Below are positions 37,007 through 46,040 of a DNA stretch of 64,000 bases, piece by piece. A model generated the notes under the pieces. The model was not told where the DNA came from, did no database searches, and saw only the letters and a list, made by a program, of their open reading frames with translations. The DNA lies in assembly GCF_905221025.1 (NCBI RefSeq), contig NZ_CAJNBL010000011.1, forward strand, positions 1 to 64,000. Direction: 5' to 3'. This DNA comes from Candidatus Nitrotoga fabula. Its GTDB lineage: Bacteria; Pseudomonadota; Gammaproteobacteria; Burkholderiales; Gallionellaceae. The translations under genes and the position numbers were made by a program. How positions within the stretch are numbered: position 1 is the first letter of the stretch; each line of letters starts with the position of its first letter.

Positions 37007-37987
37007 TTACTGACCTGTATATCGAACTGAATCCATTACCTGCATCACCGTACGGGGAGGCACTTCACCCACCACCGTCACCAGAAAATCGCCTTTAACT
37101 TTGCTGTATACATGAACTGCTCCGCGGCTGAAAAGACCCAACTTGCTATTGGATATATTTTCCAGCGCTTCAATAAAGACGGAAATACCGGCCAATCCGT
37201 CAGAAAATGCGAAATGAATCGCACTGGCATTCTTACCATGTAGAGATCGGCGCATTTCCGTTATCTTTTTAAAACCGGTAGGCAGAAAAGTCACTTTCCA
37301 CCCAGTGGTTGCAGCCGGCATGCCCGGGTCGGACGAAACTGACATCAAGGTTTTTTGCTCAGCAGGAACGGGGGGCTGCATCTGAACCGCCTGACTAGAA
37401 TCTGCCTCTCTGCCTATCCTTAGCTGAATGAAAGTATATTGCTCAACCTTCTGCTTGCTGCGACCATCAAATACAGCAGCTTTCATCAGAAGCCCGGAAT
37501 CCCTGTGAATCCAGATTTTATGAATGTAACGCAAACTGTCTTTAGGTTGAAAAATTACGGCCTGGGTATCAAAGCCTGCAATACGTGCCTGCTCGGCAGC
37601 ACGAATCCGGTAATTTTCATTCAGCGCGGAGAGTTGTTCCGGTAACAGGTCGGGAAACCTTTTGCCGCTATATTGCTTTTCTACCTGTATGGGTTTCTGG
37701 TCACCTAGATTCCACCAGGCATCATTGTTTCTACGAATAAATTCGCGACGGGGGCCATCCAGACTTTCCAGCTTCTCATGCTCACCATGCTGGTCGGCAA
37801 CATGCGTAATACGTGCTGTCTGTATATGATTACCGTACTGATAAACAAAAATTCCAGTGTAATCAGTCTGGCGTGCGGCAACCGCACTGATCTGCAGCCA
37901 ATCCATGTCACTCTGGGCGTCATTGTCTGAGAACGCCGGAAACGCGGCAGTAAACATCACGACTGCCAGCGCTAATCTCGCCTTCAT
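37007..37987 (-). CDS. rseB: Sigma-E regulatory protein RseB/MucB
   Basis: This 326-residue periplasmic protein has a signal peptide (MKARLALAVVMFTAAFPAFS), a LolA-like N-terminal domain (to about 205) and a smaller C-terminal domain (about 225-320). RseB binds RseA and delays its degradation, acting as a brake on the envelope-stress response and probably sensing mislocalised lipoproteins or LPS. It begins 2 bp downstream of rseA in the rpoE-rseA-rseB operon. No mucD/degP protease gene follows within the window. Confidence 0.93.
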   Translation of the reverse strand: MKARLALAVVMFTAAFPAFSDNDAQSDMDWLQISAVAARQTDYTGIFVYQYGNHIQTARITHVADQHGEHEKLESLDGPRREFIRRNNDAWWNLGDQKPIQVEKQYSGKRFPDLLPEQLSALNENYRIRAAEQARIAGFDTQAVIFQPKDSLRYIHKIWIHRDSGLLMKAAVFDGRSKQKVEQYTFIQLRIGREADSSQAVQMQPPVPAEQKTLMSVSSDPGMPAATTGWKVTFLPTGFKKITEMRRSLHGKNASAIHFAFSDGLAGISVFIEALENISNSKLGLFSRGAVHVYSKVKGDFLVTVVGEVPPRTVMQVMDSVRYTGQ

Positions 37988-37989
37988 GC

Positions 37990-38478
37990 CTATTGATCCC
38001 CTTGATGGTGCGGCACTGCAGTATGAACGTATGAATTCATGCTATATACATCCAGGCTGGGCGAAACCTCCTGGTGTGCCCTCAGATAATCATCCACACT
38101 GTTCGCGGTGGAATCCGCAACAGTGGACTGATGCAACGCGATTGTCGTCCGGGTGGGTTCTGATCCGTTCTGTATCAGCAACCAGGCTGCAAACGTGAAC
38201 GCCATAACAGATGCCGCTGCAGACAAGGCAAACCATCTGGAATCCTGACGGGGGCGACTAGGGGGTGCGAGCACGGTGGGTTCATCCTGCAAGCGATCTC
38301 GTATTGCCATATGAATATTGGTTTGCACACGATCAGGCTGCCGCAGCACTTCACTGATCAGATGGTAAGTTGCCCATTCTTCATGCGCCTCCGGGTTTCG
38401 TTTCAACTTATCAAATATGGCATTGGCATCCTCTTCGGGCAGTTCACCATCCATCAGCGCTGAAATTTCCTGCTTCAT
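37990..38478 (-). CDS. rseA: Anti-sigma-E factor RseA/MucA
   Basis: The 162-residue protein has the N-terminal anti-sigma domain beginning KQEISALMDGELPEED, one transmembrane segment (about 85-105, WFALSAAASVMAFTFAAWLL) and a short periplasmic C-terminus that would bind RseB. It holds sigma-E inactive until cleaved by site-1 and site-2 proteases. The ATG at 38478 lies just after the rpoE stop codon, with an AGGTGG site inside the end of rpoE. Confidence 0.92.
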   Translation of the reverse strand: MKQEISALMDGELPEEDANAIFDKLKRNPEAHEEWATYHLISEVLRQPDRVQTNIHMAIRDRLQDEPTVLAPPSRPRQDSRWFALSAAASVMAFTFAAWLLIQNGSEPTRTTIALHQSTVADSTANSVDDYLRAHQEVSPSLDVYSMNSYVHTAVPHHQGDQ

Positions 38479-38480
38479 TA

Positions 38481-39080
38481 TTACCACCTTTTATCTTTAC
38501 TAGTACCCAGCAATGGGCGCAGATTGGCTGCTATTGCTTCCCTCGCCCTGAAAATACGGGAACGCACGGTCCCGATGGGGCAATTCATCATGGCTGCGAT
38601 TTCTTCATAGCTCATTTCCTCGATTTCCCGCAAAGTCAGTGCGATACGCAAATCATCAGGCAAGTCCTGCAAGGATGAGTTCACTACATCCACCACTTGT
38701 TTGCTCATCAACTCGTTTTCAGGTGTGCTCACTTCATGCAGCAACCCGGCATCCTCAAAACCTTCCGATTCCTCGGCATCGAAAACGGTTGTGGTTGGAG
38801 CCTTTCTCTTTTGCGCCAGCAAATAGTTTTTCGCAGTATTAATGCCGATCCTGTACAGCCAGGTATAGAATGCACTGTCACCGCGAAAGGTTGGCAAAGC
38901 GCGATAAGCCTTTATGAAGGCTTCCTGGGTAAGGTCCTCAATCTCGACTGAATCGCGCACAAAGCGCGAAATCAACCGTGCCAACCGACGCTGGTACTTG
39001 GCAACCAGCAATTCAAAGGCATGTTTGTCCCCACGCTGCACGCGATCGACCAGCTGCTGATCGACTTCCCTCTCACTCAT
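38481..39080 (-). CDS. rpoE: Extracytoplasmic-function sigma factor sigma-E
   Basis: This 199-residue ECF sigma factor has region 2 at about 25-90 (EDLTQEAFIKAYRALPTFRG; FYTWLYRIGINTAKNYL) and region 4 at about 130-185 (LPDDLRIALTLREIEEMSYEEIA). Close resemblance to E. coli RpoE and Pseudomonas AlgU, plus rseA and rseB directly downstream, make the assignment secure. It directs transcription of envelope-stress genes. Confidence 0.95.
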   Translation of the reverse strand: MSEREVDQQLVDRVQRGDKHAFELLVAKYQRRLARLISRFVRDSVEIEDLTQEAFIKAYRALPTFRGDSAFYTWLYRIGINTAKNYLLAQKRKAPTTTVFDAEESEGFEDAGLLHEVSTPENELMSKQVVDVVNSSLQDLPDDLRIALTLREIEEMSYEEIAAMMNCPIGTVRSRIFRAREAIAANLRPLLGTSKDKRW

Positions 39081-39125
39081 TCTTCAACCCTAAGTTTAAT
39101 CATGCCGAACCAAAGACTACTTGTC

Positions 39126-39154
39126 AGTATAACCGGAGTGAAGAACAGAGTCAG
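39126..39154 (-). promoter_or_regulatory. Candidate promoter of the rpoE-rseA-rseB operon
   Basis: On the minus strand CTGACT and TATACT are separated by 17 bp, a fair housekeeping-sigma promoter, about 40 bp upstream of the rpoE start. I saw no clear sigma-E consensus (GGAAC...TCTGA) in the gap, although a GGAACT lies further up near 39190. Confidence 0.35.
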
Positions 39155-39334
39155 TCCCATTCAAAAAATTAGTCAAGAAATTGCGTAATTAGTTCCTAGT
39201 GTAAGGCCATTTCCCTCATGGCAGACCAGATTTGCTATAGTTCGCATTTGATGACAATATGAATTTCAGGTTTGTTTCAGATTTTTTTCAGGAATGGAAC
39301 GAACCTTTTGCTTTCAGAGTACATTACCGAACGG

Positions 39335-40921
39335 ATGGCCAGCATGCCTCAATTTGATGTTTTGATTATAGGCAGCGGCCTGGCAGGACTTTCCCTTGCA
39401 TTAAAGCTTGCCAGCCAGAGAAAAGTCGCCGTCATCACCAAAAAATCCCTGCTGGAGGGAGCCAGCGTTCTGGCACAGGGGGGGATCGCTGCCGTACTTT
39501 CCAAAGAAGACTCGCTGAACGAACATATCCAGGATACACTGACCGCAGGCGATGGCCTCTGCGATCCAACCACCGCAAGCTATGTAATCGAGCATGCCAG
39601 ACCGGCAATTGACTGGCTCATTGCGCAAGGGGTTCCGTTCTCAAGAGATGCCAGCACCGATTCCGGCTACCATCTTACACGCGAAGGCGGTCACAGCCAC
39701 CGGCGCATCATTCACGCCGCCGATGCAACAGGACATGCCGTGCAGGAAACATTGGCTTCCAAGGTTATCGCGCACCCCAACATCACCCTGCTGGAACAAC
39801 ATATTGCCATTGACCTGATCACCGGAAAAAAACTCGGCCACCGGCATAACCAGTGCTATGGTGCCTACGCTCTCAACTGCCTGACTGGTGAAGTGATTAC
39901 CATCGCCGCACATGACACCATCCTGGCCACCGGCGGTGCCGGAAAGGTATATCTATATACGACGAATCCGGATACGGCCACCGGCGACGGTATCGCGATG
40001 GGCTGGCGCGCCGGCTGCCGCGTTTCCAATATGGAATTCATCCAGTTTCATCCAACCTGCCTCTATCACCCGCATGCAAAATCTTTCCTGATCTCCGAAG
40101 CAGTTCGTGGTGAAGGAGGCATCCTGAAACTGCCTGACGGCACAAGGTTCATGCCTGCACACGATGACCGTGCAGAACTGGCACCTCGGGACATCGTCGC
40201 ACGCGCCATAGATTTTGAAATGAAAAAGCGCGGGCTGGATTGTGTATATCTCGACATTTCGCATCAGCCACTCCACTTCCTGCAGGAGCACTTTCCTACT
40301 ATCTATTCACGCTGCCTGTCTCTGGGCATTGACATGGCACGCCAGCCCATACCGGTGGTACCAGCAGCACACTATATCTGCGGCGGCATCGTAACCGACC
40401 TGCACGGGCGTACCGACGTGCCCAATCTGTACGCAGTGGGCGAAACCGCCTGCACCGGCTTGCATGGTGCAAACCGCCTGGCAAGCAATTCTCTGCTGGA
40501 GTGCATGGTCTTTTCCAATGCCGCCGCGCACAGCATACTTGCCACCCCGCCCGGCCCGTCCATTCAGCTGCCACAATGGGATGAAAGCCTGGTAACCGAT
40601 GCGGATGAAGACATCATTATTTCTCATAACTGGGCTGAATTACGCCAGTTCATGTGGGACTATGTCGGGATTGTTCGAACTACGAAAAGACTGGAACGGG
40701 CGCAACACCGCATCCGCCTTCTGCATGAAGAAATTTACGAATATTATGCGAATTTCCATGTCAGTTCGGATTTGCTGGAGTTACGCAACCTCGTGCTGAC
40801 TGCCGACCTCATTGTGCAAAGTGCATTATCCCGGCACGAAAGCCGAGGATTGCATTACAGCAAGGATTATCCCGGAACCCTTCCCATGGCTGTTCCAACC
40901 GTGTTTATTCCAAACGCCTAG
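39335..40921 (+). CDS. nadB: L-aspartate oxidase
   Basis: The first enzyme of de novo NAD synthesis oxidises aspartate to iminoaspartate. The protein has the FAD motif DVLIIGSGLAGLSLAL at its start, the substrate region EGGHSHRRIIHAADATG, GEGG..LPDG.RFMP and the C-terminal helical domain of the succinate dehydrogenase/NadB family. I take the start at MASMPQ (39335); the open frame extends 21 codons further upstream without similarity. It is divergent from rpoE, a common arrangement in betaproteobacteria. Its TAG stop shares the palindrome CTAG with the convergent ygfX-like gene. Confidence 0.95.
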   Translation: MASMPQFDVLIIGSGLAGLSLALKLASQRKVAVITKKSLLEGASVLAQGGIAAVLSKEDSLNEHIQDTLTAGDGLCDPTTASYVIEHARPAIDWLIAQGVPFSRDASTDSGYHLTREGGHSHRRIIHAADATGHAVQETLASKVIAHPNITLLEQHIAIDLITGKKLGHRHNQCYGAYALNCLTGEVITIAAHDTILATGGAGKVYLYTTNPDTATGDGIAMGWRAGCRVSNMEFIQFHPTCLYHPHAKSFLISEAVRGEGGILKLPDGTRFMPAHDDRAELAPRDIVARAIDFEMKKRGLDCVYLDISHQPLHFLQEHFPTIYSRCLSLGIDMARQPIPVVPAAHYICGGIVTDLHGRTDVPNLYAVGETACTGLHGANRLASNSLLECMVFSNAAAHSILATPPGPSIQLPQWDESLVTDADEDIIISHNWAELRQFMWDYVGIVRTTKRLERAQHRIRLLHEEIYEYYANFHVSSDLLELRNLVLTADLIVQSALSRHESRGLHYSKDYPGTLPMAVPTVFIPNA

Positions 40922-41355
40922 GGTACATTTCCAAATCCTGCATTTCCCCACTTGAGCCAAACTCTCAAGCGCCGGAAAGATTCTGCATCCAGGCTGTCCG
41001 GCATAATCACGATGCTGCGAGTAAAATTTGCACCGTGCGGCAAAACAACCAGTACCGTAAGAAAAGGCGTAACCAGGCTATCGGCCAGTATCCGGACATG
41101 CATTTGATCGCCATTGCATCCGATCAGCAATAGCTGGTCTCCTTCCATTACCAACTGTCTGTTAGAGGACCCTACAGACAGCCATGCCTCTTGCCGCATG
41201 TAATAAAACAGACTGGCCAGAACAAGCAGGATTAGCAACGCTTTTAGCCACAAAGGCATTGCCAATACTCCCAGCACTACCAGTGCAGCGCCATGAGAAA
41301 GCAACAACGCGACCGCAAGAAATCTCGAAGGCTGAAGATTAAATTGACGCTGCAT
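40918..41355 (-). CDS. YgfX/CptA-like inner-membrane protein
   Basis: The 145-residue protein has an N-terminal basic-amphipathic stretch (FNLQPSRFLAVALL), two membrane segments close together (about 12-30 and 35-52) and a beta-rich cytoplasmic tail (about 60-140) with RRLRVWLKW near its end, matching the YgfX family. In E. coli YgfX was reported as a membrane toxin paired with SdhE/YgfY; no sdhE is adjacent here. In many betaproteobacteria the gene sits tail-to-tail with nadB, as it does here. Confidence 0.72.
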   Translation of the reverse strand: MQRQFNLQPSRFLAVALLLSHGAALVVLGVLAMPLWLKALLILLVLASLFYYMRQEAWLSVGSSNRQLVMEGDQLLLIGCNGDQMHVRILADSLVTPFLTVLVVLPHGANFTRSIVIMPDSLDAESFRRLRVWLKWGNAGFGNVP

Positions 41356-41410
41356 AAACTGCTATTTGCATGGCCTGATCCGGATAGTAAAGAATCTCAG
41401 CAACTACCCG

Positions 41411-42388
41411 TTAACGTTTATAGTTCCTTGGCAGCCCTGCTCCCTGGGTTGTAGCCTTTTTTCCGGCATGCACGCCAGTTTTTTTCCCAGAGGGACCGGC
41501 AGTTTTTTCCCTAGAAAGGTGGGCAGTTTTTCTGGCGCTTCCTGCTTTCACAGGCCTGTTTCGGGTTTTTTCGAAATTACCTTTCCCAGGGGCAGCCTGT
41601 TTTTTATGGACAGGCTGCATTTGCATCCCTGCCCAGTCAAGAACTTTCGAAACCTCTCCCGGTTCAAGTTCCAACAGCGCGCCCCGCTTCAGGCGCGGAG
41701 GAAGGTTGACTATGCCATAGCGCACGCGAATCAAACGGCTGACGGTCAATCCCAACGCCTCAAAAGTACGGCGCACAATTCGATTTCTTCCTTCCTTCAA
41801 CATCACGCGATACCAGTGGTTGTATCCCTCGCCTCCCTCGTCGGTCAGCTTTTCGAATTTTATTGGGCCATCCTCAAGCTCGATTCCTTCCTCGAGCATT
41901 TGCCTCATCCGTTCGTCACCCATTCTTCCCTGAACGCGCACCGCATATTCCCGTTCTACCTGAAATCTCGGGTGCATCAGACGGTTGGCCAGATCACCGG
42001 ATGTGGTGAAAATCAATAACCCGCTGGTATTGAAATCCAGCCGCCCGATGGCAATCCACTTCATGCCACGCAACCTGGGCAATTGATCGAACACAGTGGT
42101 ACGATGTTCCGGGTCTTCCCGGCTGACAATCTCACCTTCCTGTTTATGATAGAGCAGTACCCGCGGCAAATCGCTGCCAGGGGTTTTGATCGGAATGGTG
42201 CGTCTGTTGGCACGAACCACATCCCCTTCATGCACCCGCGTACCCAGCTGTGCCACCACCCCGTTCACTGTAACGAGACCTGCGGCTATCCATTCTTCCA
42301 TCGCGCGTCGCGAACCCAGCCCGGCCTGCGCCAAAACCTTCTGCAGACGCTCGCCTTGCTGTTCATCTTGTTTCACTTGCCCGCTCAC
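41411..42388 (-). CDS. rluB: 23S rRNA pseudouridine synthase RluB
   Basis: The 325-residue protein has an N-terminal S4 RNA-binding domain ([23 protein letters not shown]) and a RsuA-type catalytic domain with the catalytic Asp in [11 protein letters not shown] (near 117). [20 protein letters not shown] follows, as in RluB, the enzyme that modifies U2605 of 23S rRNA. The last 70 residues are a basic, low-complexity Lys/Gly/Ala tail, variable in the family and probably RNA-binding. The start overlaps the recR stop by 4 bp. Confidence 0.9.
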   Translation of the reverse strand: MSGQVKQDEQQGERLQKVLAQAGLGSRRAMEEWIAAGLVTVNGVVAQLGTRVHEGDVVRANRRTIPIKTPGSDLPRVLLYHKQEGEIVSREDPEHRTTVFDQLPRLRGMKWIAIGRLDFNTSGLLIFTTSGDLANRLMHPRFQVEREYAVRVQGRMGDERMRQMLEEGIELEDGPIKFEKLTDEGGEGYNHWYRVMLKEGRNRIVRRTFEALGLTVSRLIRVRYGIVNLPPRLKRGALLELEPGEVSKVLDWAGMQMQPVHKKQAAPGKGNFEKTRNRPVKAGSARKTAHLSREKTAGPSGKKTGVHAGKKATTQGAGLPRNYKR

Positions 42389-42984
42389 CCCGTAACCACC
42401 CGTCTTTCCAGCACAGCCTGCGCCAAAGTTCCGCTGTCTACATATTCCAGTTCTCCGCCAACCGGCAACCCCCGCGCAATTCGCGAGACTTTAATGCCCT
42501 GTGCGGCCAGCAGGGTAGAAATATAGTGCGCGGTTGCATCCCCTTCCACCGTGAAATTGGTCGCGAGGATTACTTCCCCAATATTTTCCTGCGCACGTCT
42601 CAACAGCCGATCCAGGGGCAAATCTCGCGGGCCGACTCCATCCAGTGGAGACAATCGTCCCATCAGCACAAAATACATGCCCCGGTAGCACTGCGCCTGT
42701 TCCATCATCAGCAGGTCCGCAGGCATTTCAACGACACACAACAAGCCTGCATCACGCTTAAGCGAACGGCACAGGGAGCAAATTTCTTCCTCTGCATAGT
42801 TGTTGCATTTCACGCAATGATGGATGCGCTCGACCGCCCGGGCAAGCGCTTGCGCAAGCCGCAACGCCCCCGATTTGTCTCGTTGCAGCAAATGATAGGC
42901 CATCCGCTGCGCGGATTTCGGCCCGACACCTGGCAAACAGCGCAAAGCAGCCATCATTTCTTCCAGAGCGGAAGGCGTATTCAT
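42385..42984 (-). CDS. recR: Recombination mediator RecR
   Basis: The 199-residue protein has an N-terminal helix-hairpin-helix ([23 protein letters not shown]), a four-cysteine zinc finger ([16 protein letters not shown]) and a Toprim domain ([16 protein letters not shown]). RecR with RecF/RecO loads RecA onto gapped DNA. The ATG at 42984 is chosen over an upstream in-frame TTG. The ybaB-recR-rluB order downstream of dnaX is classical. Confidence 0.95.
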   Translation of the reverse strand: MNTPSALEEMMAALRCLPGVGPKSAQRMAYHLLQRDKSGALRLAQALARAVERIHHCVKCNNYAEEEICSLCRSLKRDAGLLCVVEMPADLLMMEQAQCYRGMYFVLMGRLSPLDGVGPRDLPLDRLLRRAQENIGEVILATNFTVEGDATAHYISTLLAAQGIKVSRIARGLPVGGELEYVDSGTLAQAVLERRVVTG

Positions 42985-43009
42985 TGCCAAACTCAACGCA
43001 TCCGGAAAA

Positions 43010-43336
43010 TCAGAATGGGAGGTTCAGCCCGGGCGGCAAATTCAGGCCCGATGTAAATCCACCCATTTTTTGCTGGGTAACAACAGAAACCTGCTTCATC
43101 GCATCGTTCATTGCTGCCACGATCAAATCCTCCAGCATTTCCTTGTCTTCAGAAAGCAGGCTATCATCCAGTAAAATCCGACGCACGTCATATGCACAAG
43201 TCACCACGACTTTCACCATGCCGGACCCTGCCTGGCCCTCCACCTCGATTGTGGCCAGCTCATCCTGTGCTTTCTTCATGTTCTGCTGCATCTGCTGGGC
43301 CTGTTTCATCATCCCAGCCAATCCACCTTTCATCAT
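43010..43336 (-). CDS. ybaB: YbaB/EbfC nucleoid-associated protein
   Basis: This small 108-residue DNA-binding protein shows the family's features: [19 protein letters not shown] at the N-terminus, then a beta-sheet stretch ([30 protein letters not shown]). The tail [17 protein letters not shown] is conserved at the end of the family. It lies between dnaX and recR, its usual place, and is thought to shape nucleoid DNA and expression. Confidence 0.93.
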   Translation of the reverse strand: MMKGGLAGMMKQAQQMQQNMKKAQDELATIEVEGQAGSGMVKVVVTCAYDVRRILLDDSLLSEDKEMLEDLIVAAMNDAMKQVSVVTQQKMGGFTSGLNLPPGLNLPF

Positions 43337-43354
43337 ATCAGCTTCCTCATACGG

Positions 43355-44980
43355 TTATTGTATTGGTTTAATTGTATCTTCCAGTAGTTGTGCGTCCAAT
43401 TGCGCCTGAGCCTCTCTAACGAAGGGATCTTGCATAATGGCATCCACCGCTTGCCGCTGCAGCTTCTGTTTGGCCTGTTGCTCTATTTCAGCCGGAGTGT
43501 CTTCATTGCGTGTGCCAGCCAGAACCTGCAAACGAACTGCCTGGCCAAAATATTCCACCAGAGCGGCCTGCAATTTTTCCTGGGCGGTTTTGTTGGACAG
43601 CAAATGCTTGTGCTGTGGTACCAGCATTAAAACAAGCTGTCCGTCCGAAAATTTTTCCAGCGTGCAATGCTTTGCCAGTTCACGCGCCATCCCCTGAATG
43701 TTCAGCTGCGCCACCAGCGCACTCCAGTCAGAAATAGACGCAATCGACCCCGGTACGTGACTGGAATCCGAAACAATACCCGCAGGTGGCGATTGCTGCA
43801 CCGCAGTATCCGCGGCGGACAGCACTGGACCCGTCGCCTGCTGCAATGCACCCTGCCTCTGCGTCCCTGAATGCTCCGGCATCCCTCTGGTACCCGTTGG
43901 CATAAACGCCAGCATGCGCAACAATGTCATGGTAAAGCCTGCATATTCATCGGGGGCCAGTTCAATCTCGCTGCGACCATGGATCGCAATCTGGTAATAC
44001 AACTGGATTTCCTCCGGGCTAAAACTTCGGGCAAACCCGAGTAACCGCTCCCGTTCCGGCTCGTCCTCTGCGATCGCTTGCGGTACTGTCTGCGCAAGGG
44101 CAATGCGGTGCAGCAACGTCGCCAGCTCCTGCAAGGCAGCATCCAGCGCAAGGCTACGGCTTTGCATGGAACCGGCAATCTGCATCAGGCCTGCTCCATC
44201 CTGCTCCAGCAACTTTTGCAAAAGGTCATACAAGTAACCCTGGTCAATCGCACCCAGCATAGTAAAGACTGTCGTCTCATCAACCTTACAACCGGAATAG
44301 GCAATCGCCTGGTCAAGCAGGCTCAACGCATCGCGCATGCTTCCCTGCGCCGCGCGCGCCAGCAACGCAAGCGCAGCAACATCAAATTCAATTTTTTCCT
44401 GCTCCAGAACAAACCTCAAGTGTGCTGCAATCAAATCCGGGGGCAACTGTTTGAGATTGAACTGCAAGCAGCGAGACAACACGGTAATCGGGATTTTTTG
44501 CGGATCGGTGGTCGCCAGTATAAATTTGACATGCGGTGGCGGCTCCTCCAGTGTTTTTAACATCGAATTGAACGCTGCCTTGGAAAGCATGTGCACTTCG
44601 TCAATCAAATAAACCTTGTAGCGCCCCACCGTTGGAAGATATTGCGCGTTGTCCAGCACTTCGCGCATATTATCGATACCGGTATTCGATGCTGCATCCA
44701 GCTCGACCAGATCCACAAAACGCCCGCTGTCAATCTCGGAACAGGCGGCACATATCCCACAAGGAGTGGCAGTAATTCCAAGATCACAATTCAGGGATTT
44801 TGCAAAAATACGTGCAATGGTGGTTTTTCCTACGCCACGCGTACCCGTGAACAGATAGGCATGATGCAATCGGTTCTGCGCAAGCGCATTGCTTAATGCC
44901 TGCACTACATGTTTCTGCCCCGCGAGCTGCGCGAAGATTTTAGGCCGCCATTTGCGTGCTAGAACAGAAGTGGCTGACAA
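43355..44980 (-). CDS. dnaX: DNA polymerase III tau (gamma) subunit
   Basis: The clamp-loader ATPase has Walker A GTRGVGKTTIAR near residue 45-56, a zinc-binding set of Cys (CDLGITATPCGICAAC), the DEVHML Walker B and the SRC sensor. It starts SATSVLARKWRPKIF. The start codon is TTG (44978-44980): an in-frame TAA lies just upstream and no ATG or GTG is available. At 541 residues it is shorter than E. coli tau (643). I saw no A7-type slippery heptamer at the domain III-IV junction, so programmed frameshifting to gamma is not supported. Confidence 0.94.
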   Translation of the reverse strand: MSATSVLARKWRPKIFAQLAGQKHVVQALSNALAQNRLHHAYLFTGTRGVGKTTIARIFAKSLNCDLGITATPCGICAACSEIDSGRFVDLVELDAASNTGIDNMREVLDNAQYLPTVGRYKVYLIDEVHMLSKAAFNSMLKTLEEPPPHVKFILATTDPQKIPITVLSRCLQFNLKQLPPDLIAAHLRFVLEQEKIEFDVAALALLARAAQGSMRDALSLLDQAIAYSGCKVDETTVFTMLGAIDQGYLYDLLQKLLEQDGAGLMQIAGSMQSRSLALDAALQELATLLHRIALAQTVPQAIAEDEPERERLLGFARSFSPEEIQLYYQIAIHGRSEIELAPDEYAGFTMTLLRMLAFMPTGTRGMPEHSGTQRQGALQQATGPVLSAADTAVQQSPPAGIVSDSSHVPGSIASISDWSALVAQLNIQGMARELAKHCTLEKFSDGQLVLMLVPQHKHLLSNKTAQEKLQAALVEYFGQAVRLQVLAGTRNEDTPAEIEQQAKQKLQRQAVDAIMQDPFVREAQAQLDAQLLEDTIKPIQ

Positions 44981-44993
44981 AATTTATGTTGTC

Positions 44994-45536
44994 TCAAAAG
45001 TGGTAAGCCAGACGGATTTGACTGAAATTAATACCCGGATTTGGATCTTTTATACTGGCATTTGAAAGATGCTGGAAACGATAGCCCAAATCAAACCGAT
45101 GCTTGTCGCCAAACCGCAGCCCTGCGCCAAGATGATCCCCGAATTGGAACGCCGTGCTGAACTCCCGGTCTGCAGTGATATGCGTGTTTGAAAGCAGATG
45201 AACCCCGATTCCCGCCTCTACATAGGGTGCAGCCCAAGAAAAATTTTTCTGTTGCAGGCGAAATACCGGGGTAAATCCGATATCCGCAGTGTTGTAATCC
45301 TTGCCTCCGCGATTCTGGCCATTCCAGCTTCCGGCAGAAACTTCCCAGTATCCGGTCAACAACCAGTTCCCCTTGGTCACCAAGGGTTTTTTCCAGTCCC
45401 ATTGCGCCCCGAGGCGTGCCATGTTGGCATTGTCTCCAGAATAATCGGTCTGACCGTATTCAACAGAAAACCCGTCAACGGCCCACACATTGCTGCTTAG
45501 CAACAATGCATAAACTAGCGCGATTATTTTCTTCAT
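44994..45536 (-). CDS. pagL: Lipid A 3-O-deacylase PagL-like outer-membrane protein
   Basis: The 180-residue protein has a signal peptide (MKKIIALVYALLLSSNVWA) and alternating beta-strand sequence that would form an eight-stranded barrel. The catalytic His-Ser pair (QHLSNASI) near 151-152 and a C-terminal Phe complete it, all features of PagL, which removes the 3-O acyl chain of lipid A. I chose the start MKKII (45536) over an open extension upstream because it creates the signal peptide. It lies between the 4.5S RNA gene and dnaX. Confidence 0.85.
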   Translation of the reverse strand: MKKIIALVYALLLSSNVWAVDGFSVEYGQTDYSGDNANMARLGAQWDWKKPLVTKGNWLLTGYWEVSAGSWNGQNRGGKDYNTADIGFTPVFRLQQKNFSWAAPYVEAGIGVHLLSNTHITADREFSTAFQFGDHLGAGLRFGDKHRFDLGYRFQHLSNASIKDPNPGINFSQIRLAYHF

Positions 45537-45560
45537 ACAATCCTCAGCTCCGAATAGGGA

Positions 45561-45656
45561 GGCGAGCCCTGACCCCGGCACTTGCAATCAGTGGTTATGG
45601 CTGCTTCCTTCCGGACCTGACCAGATTCACCACCTTGCAATGCGGGGAGGCCCGCC
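45561..45656 (-). ncRNA. ffs: 4.5S RNA, small signal recognition particle RNA
   Basis: On the minus strand the gene contains GGTCAGGTCCGGAAGGAAGC, the universally conserved Ffh-binding tip of bacterial SRP RNA (symmetric and asymmetric loops). The arms on both sides pair, and the ends close with GGCGGGCC and GGCTCGCC as an 8-bp stem, giving 96 nt. This RNA with Ffh targets membrane proteins. The location directly upstream of dnaX (here with pagL between) is common. Confidence 0.95.
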
Positions 45657-46040
45657 AATTCTTTTTCACTTTCAAAAAAATTACAAAACAAGGTCAGAAG
45701 TTATGCCAAGCCGGCAACGATCCTCCTGTCCCAGAATTTATCCTGCGCATCAGGTTGAGCCCTGATAACGTCTTTACCCTGCAGATTTTTTTCTGCCATT
45801 GGCTACTGTGTACATCATACTATTAAACCAATCGGCTGGCAAAATCAGGCGAATCCTGCCAGACTGCTTTTCCCGACGGAATTTATTTTGCTCTGACCGG
45901 ATTTCACACAACCTCCCCGGCCCCAACACAACACCAGAAACCCGTTTCTTGATTAGAATTACATTTCCGATCCGGATGCAGCTGCCACAGACTGCATCCT
46001 CCATAAGAAAAACCCTATATCCCTAAAGATAGCAAATAAC
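45657..46040. other. Divergent intergenic region between ffs and nhaA
   Basis: This 384-bp stretch carries the promoters of ffs (minus) and nhaA (plus). The only structure I see is the hairpin at 45974-45999 in the nhaA leader. No other gene is visible. Confidence 0.5.
45974..45999 (+). promoter_or_regulatory. Perfect hairpin in the nhaA leader
   Basis: GGATGCAG and CTGCATCC pair perfectly around a 10-nt loop, ending 41 bp before the nhaA start codon. There is no following U-run and no strong ribosome-binding site before nhaA. A regulatory role (operator or leader structure) is possible, not shown. Confidence 0.4.

Noticed and set aside
44392-44397. A6 run in dnaX as a programmed frameshift site
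   Set aside because: It falls near residue 196, inside the ATPase core, not at the domain III-IV junction, and no following stop or stem arrangement fits gamma synthesis.
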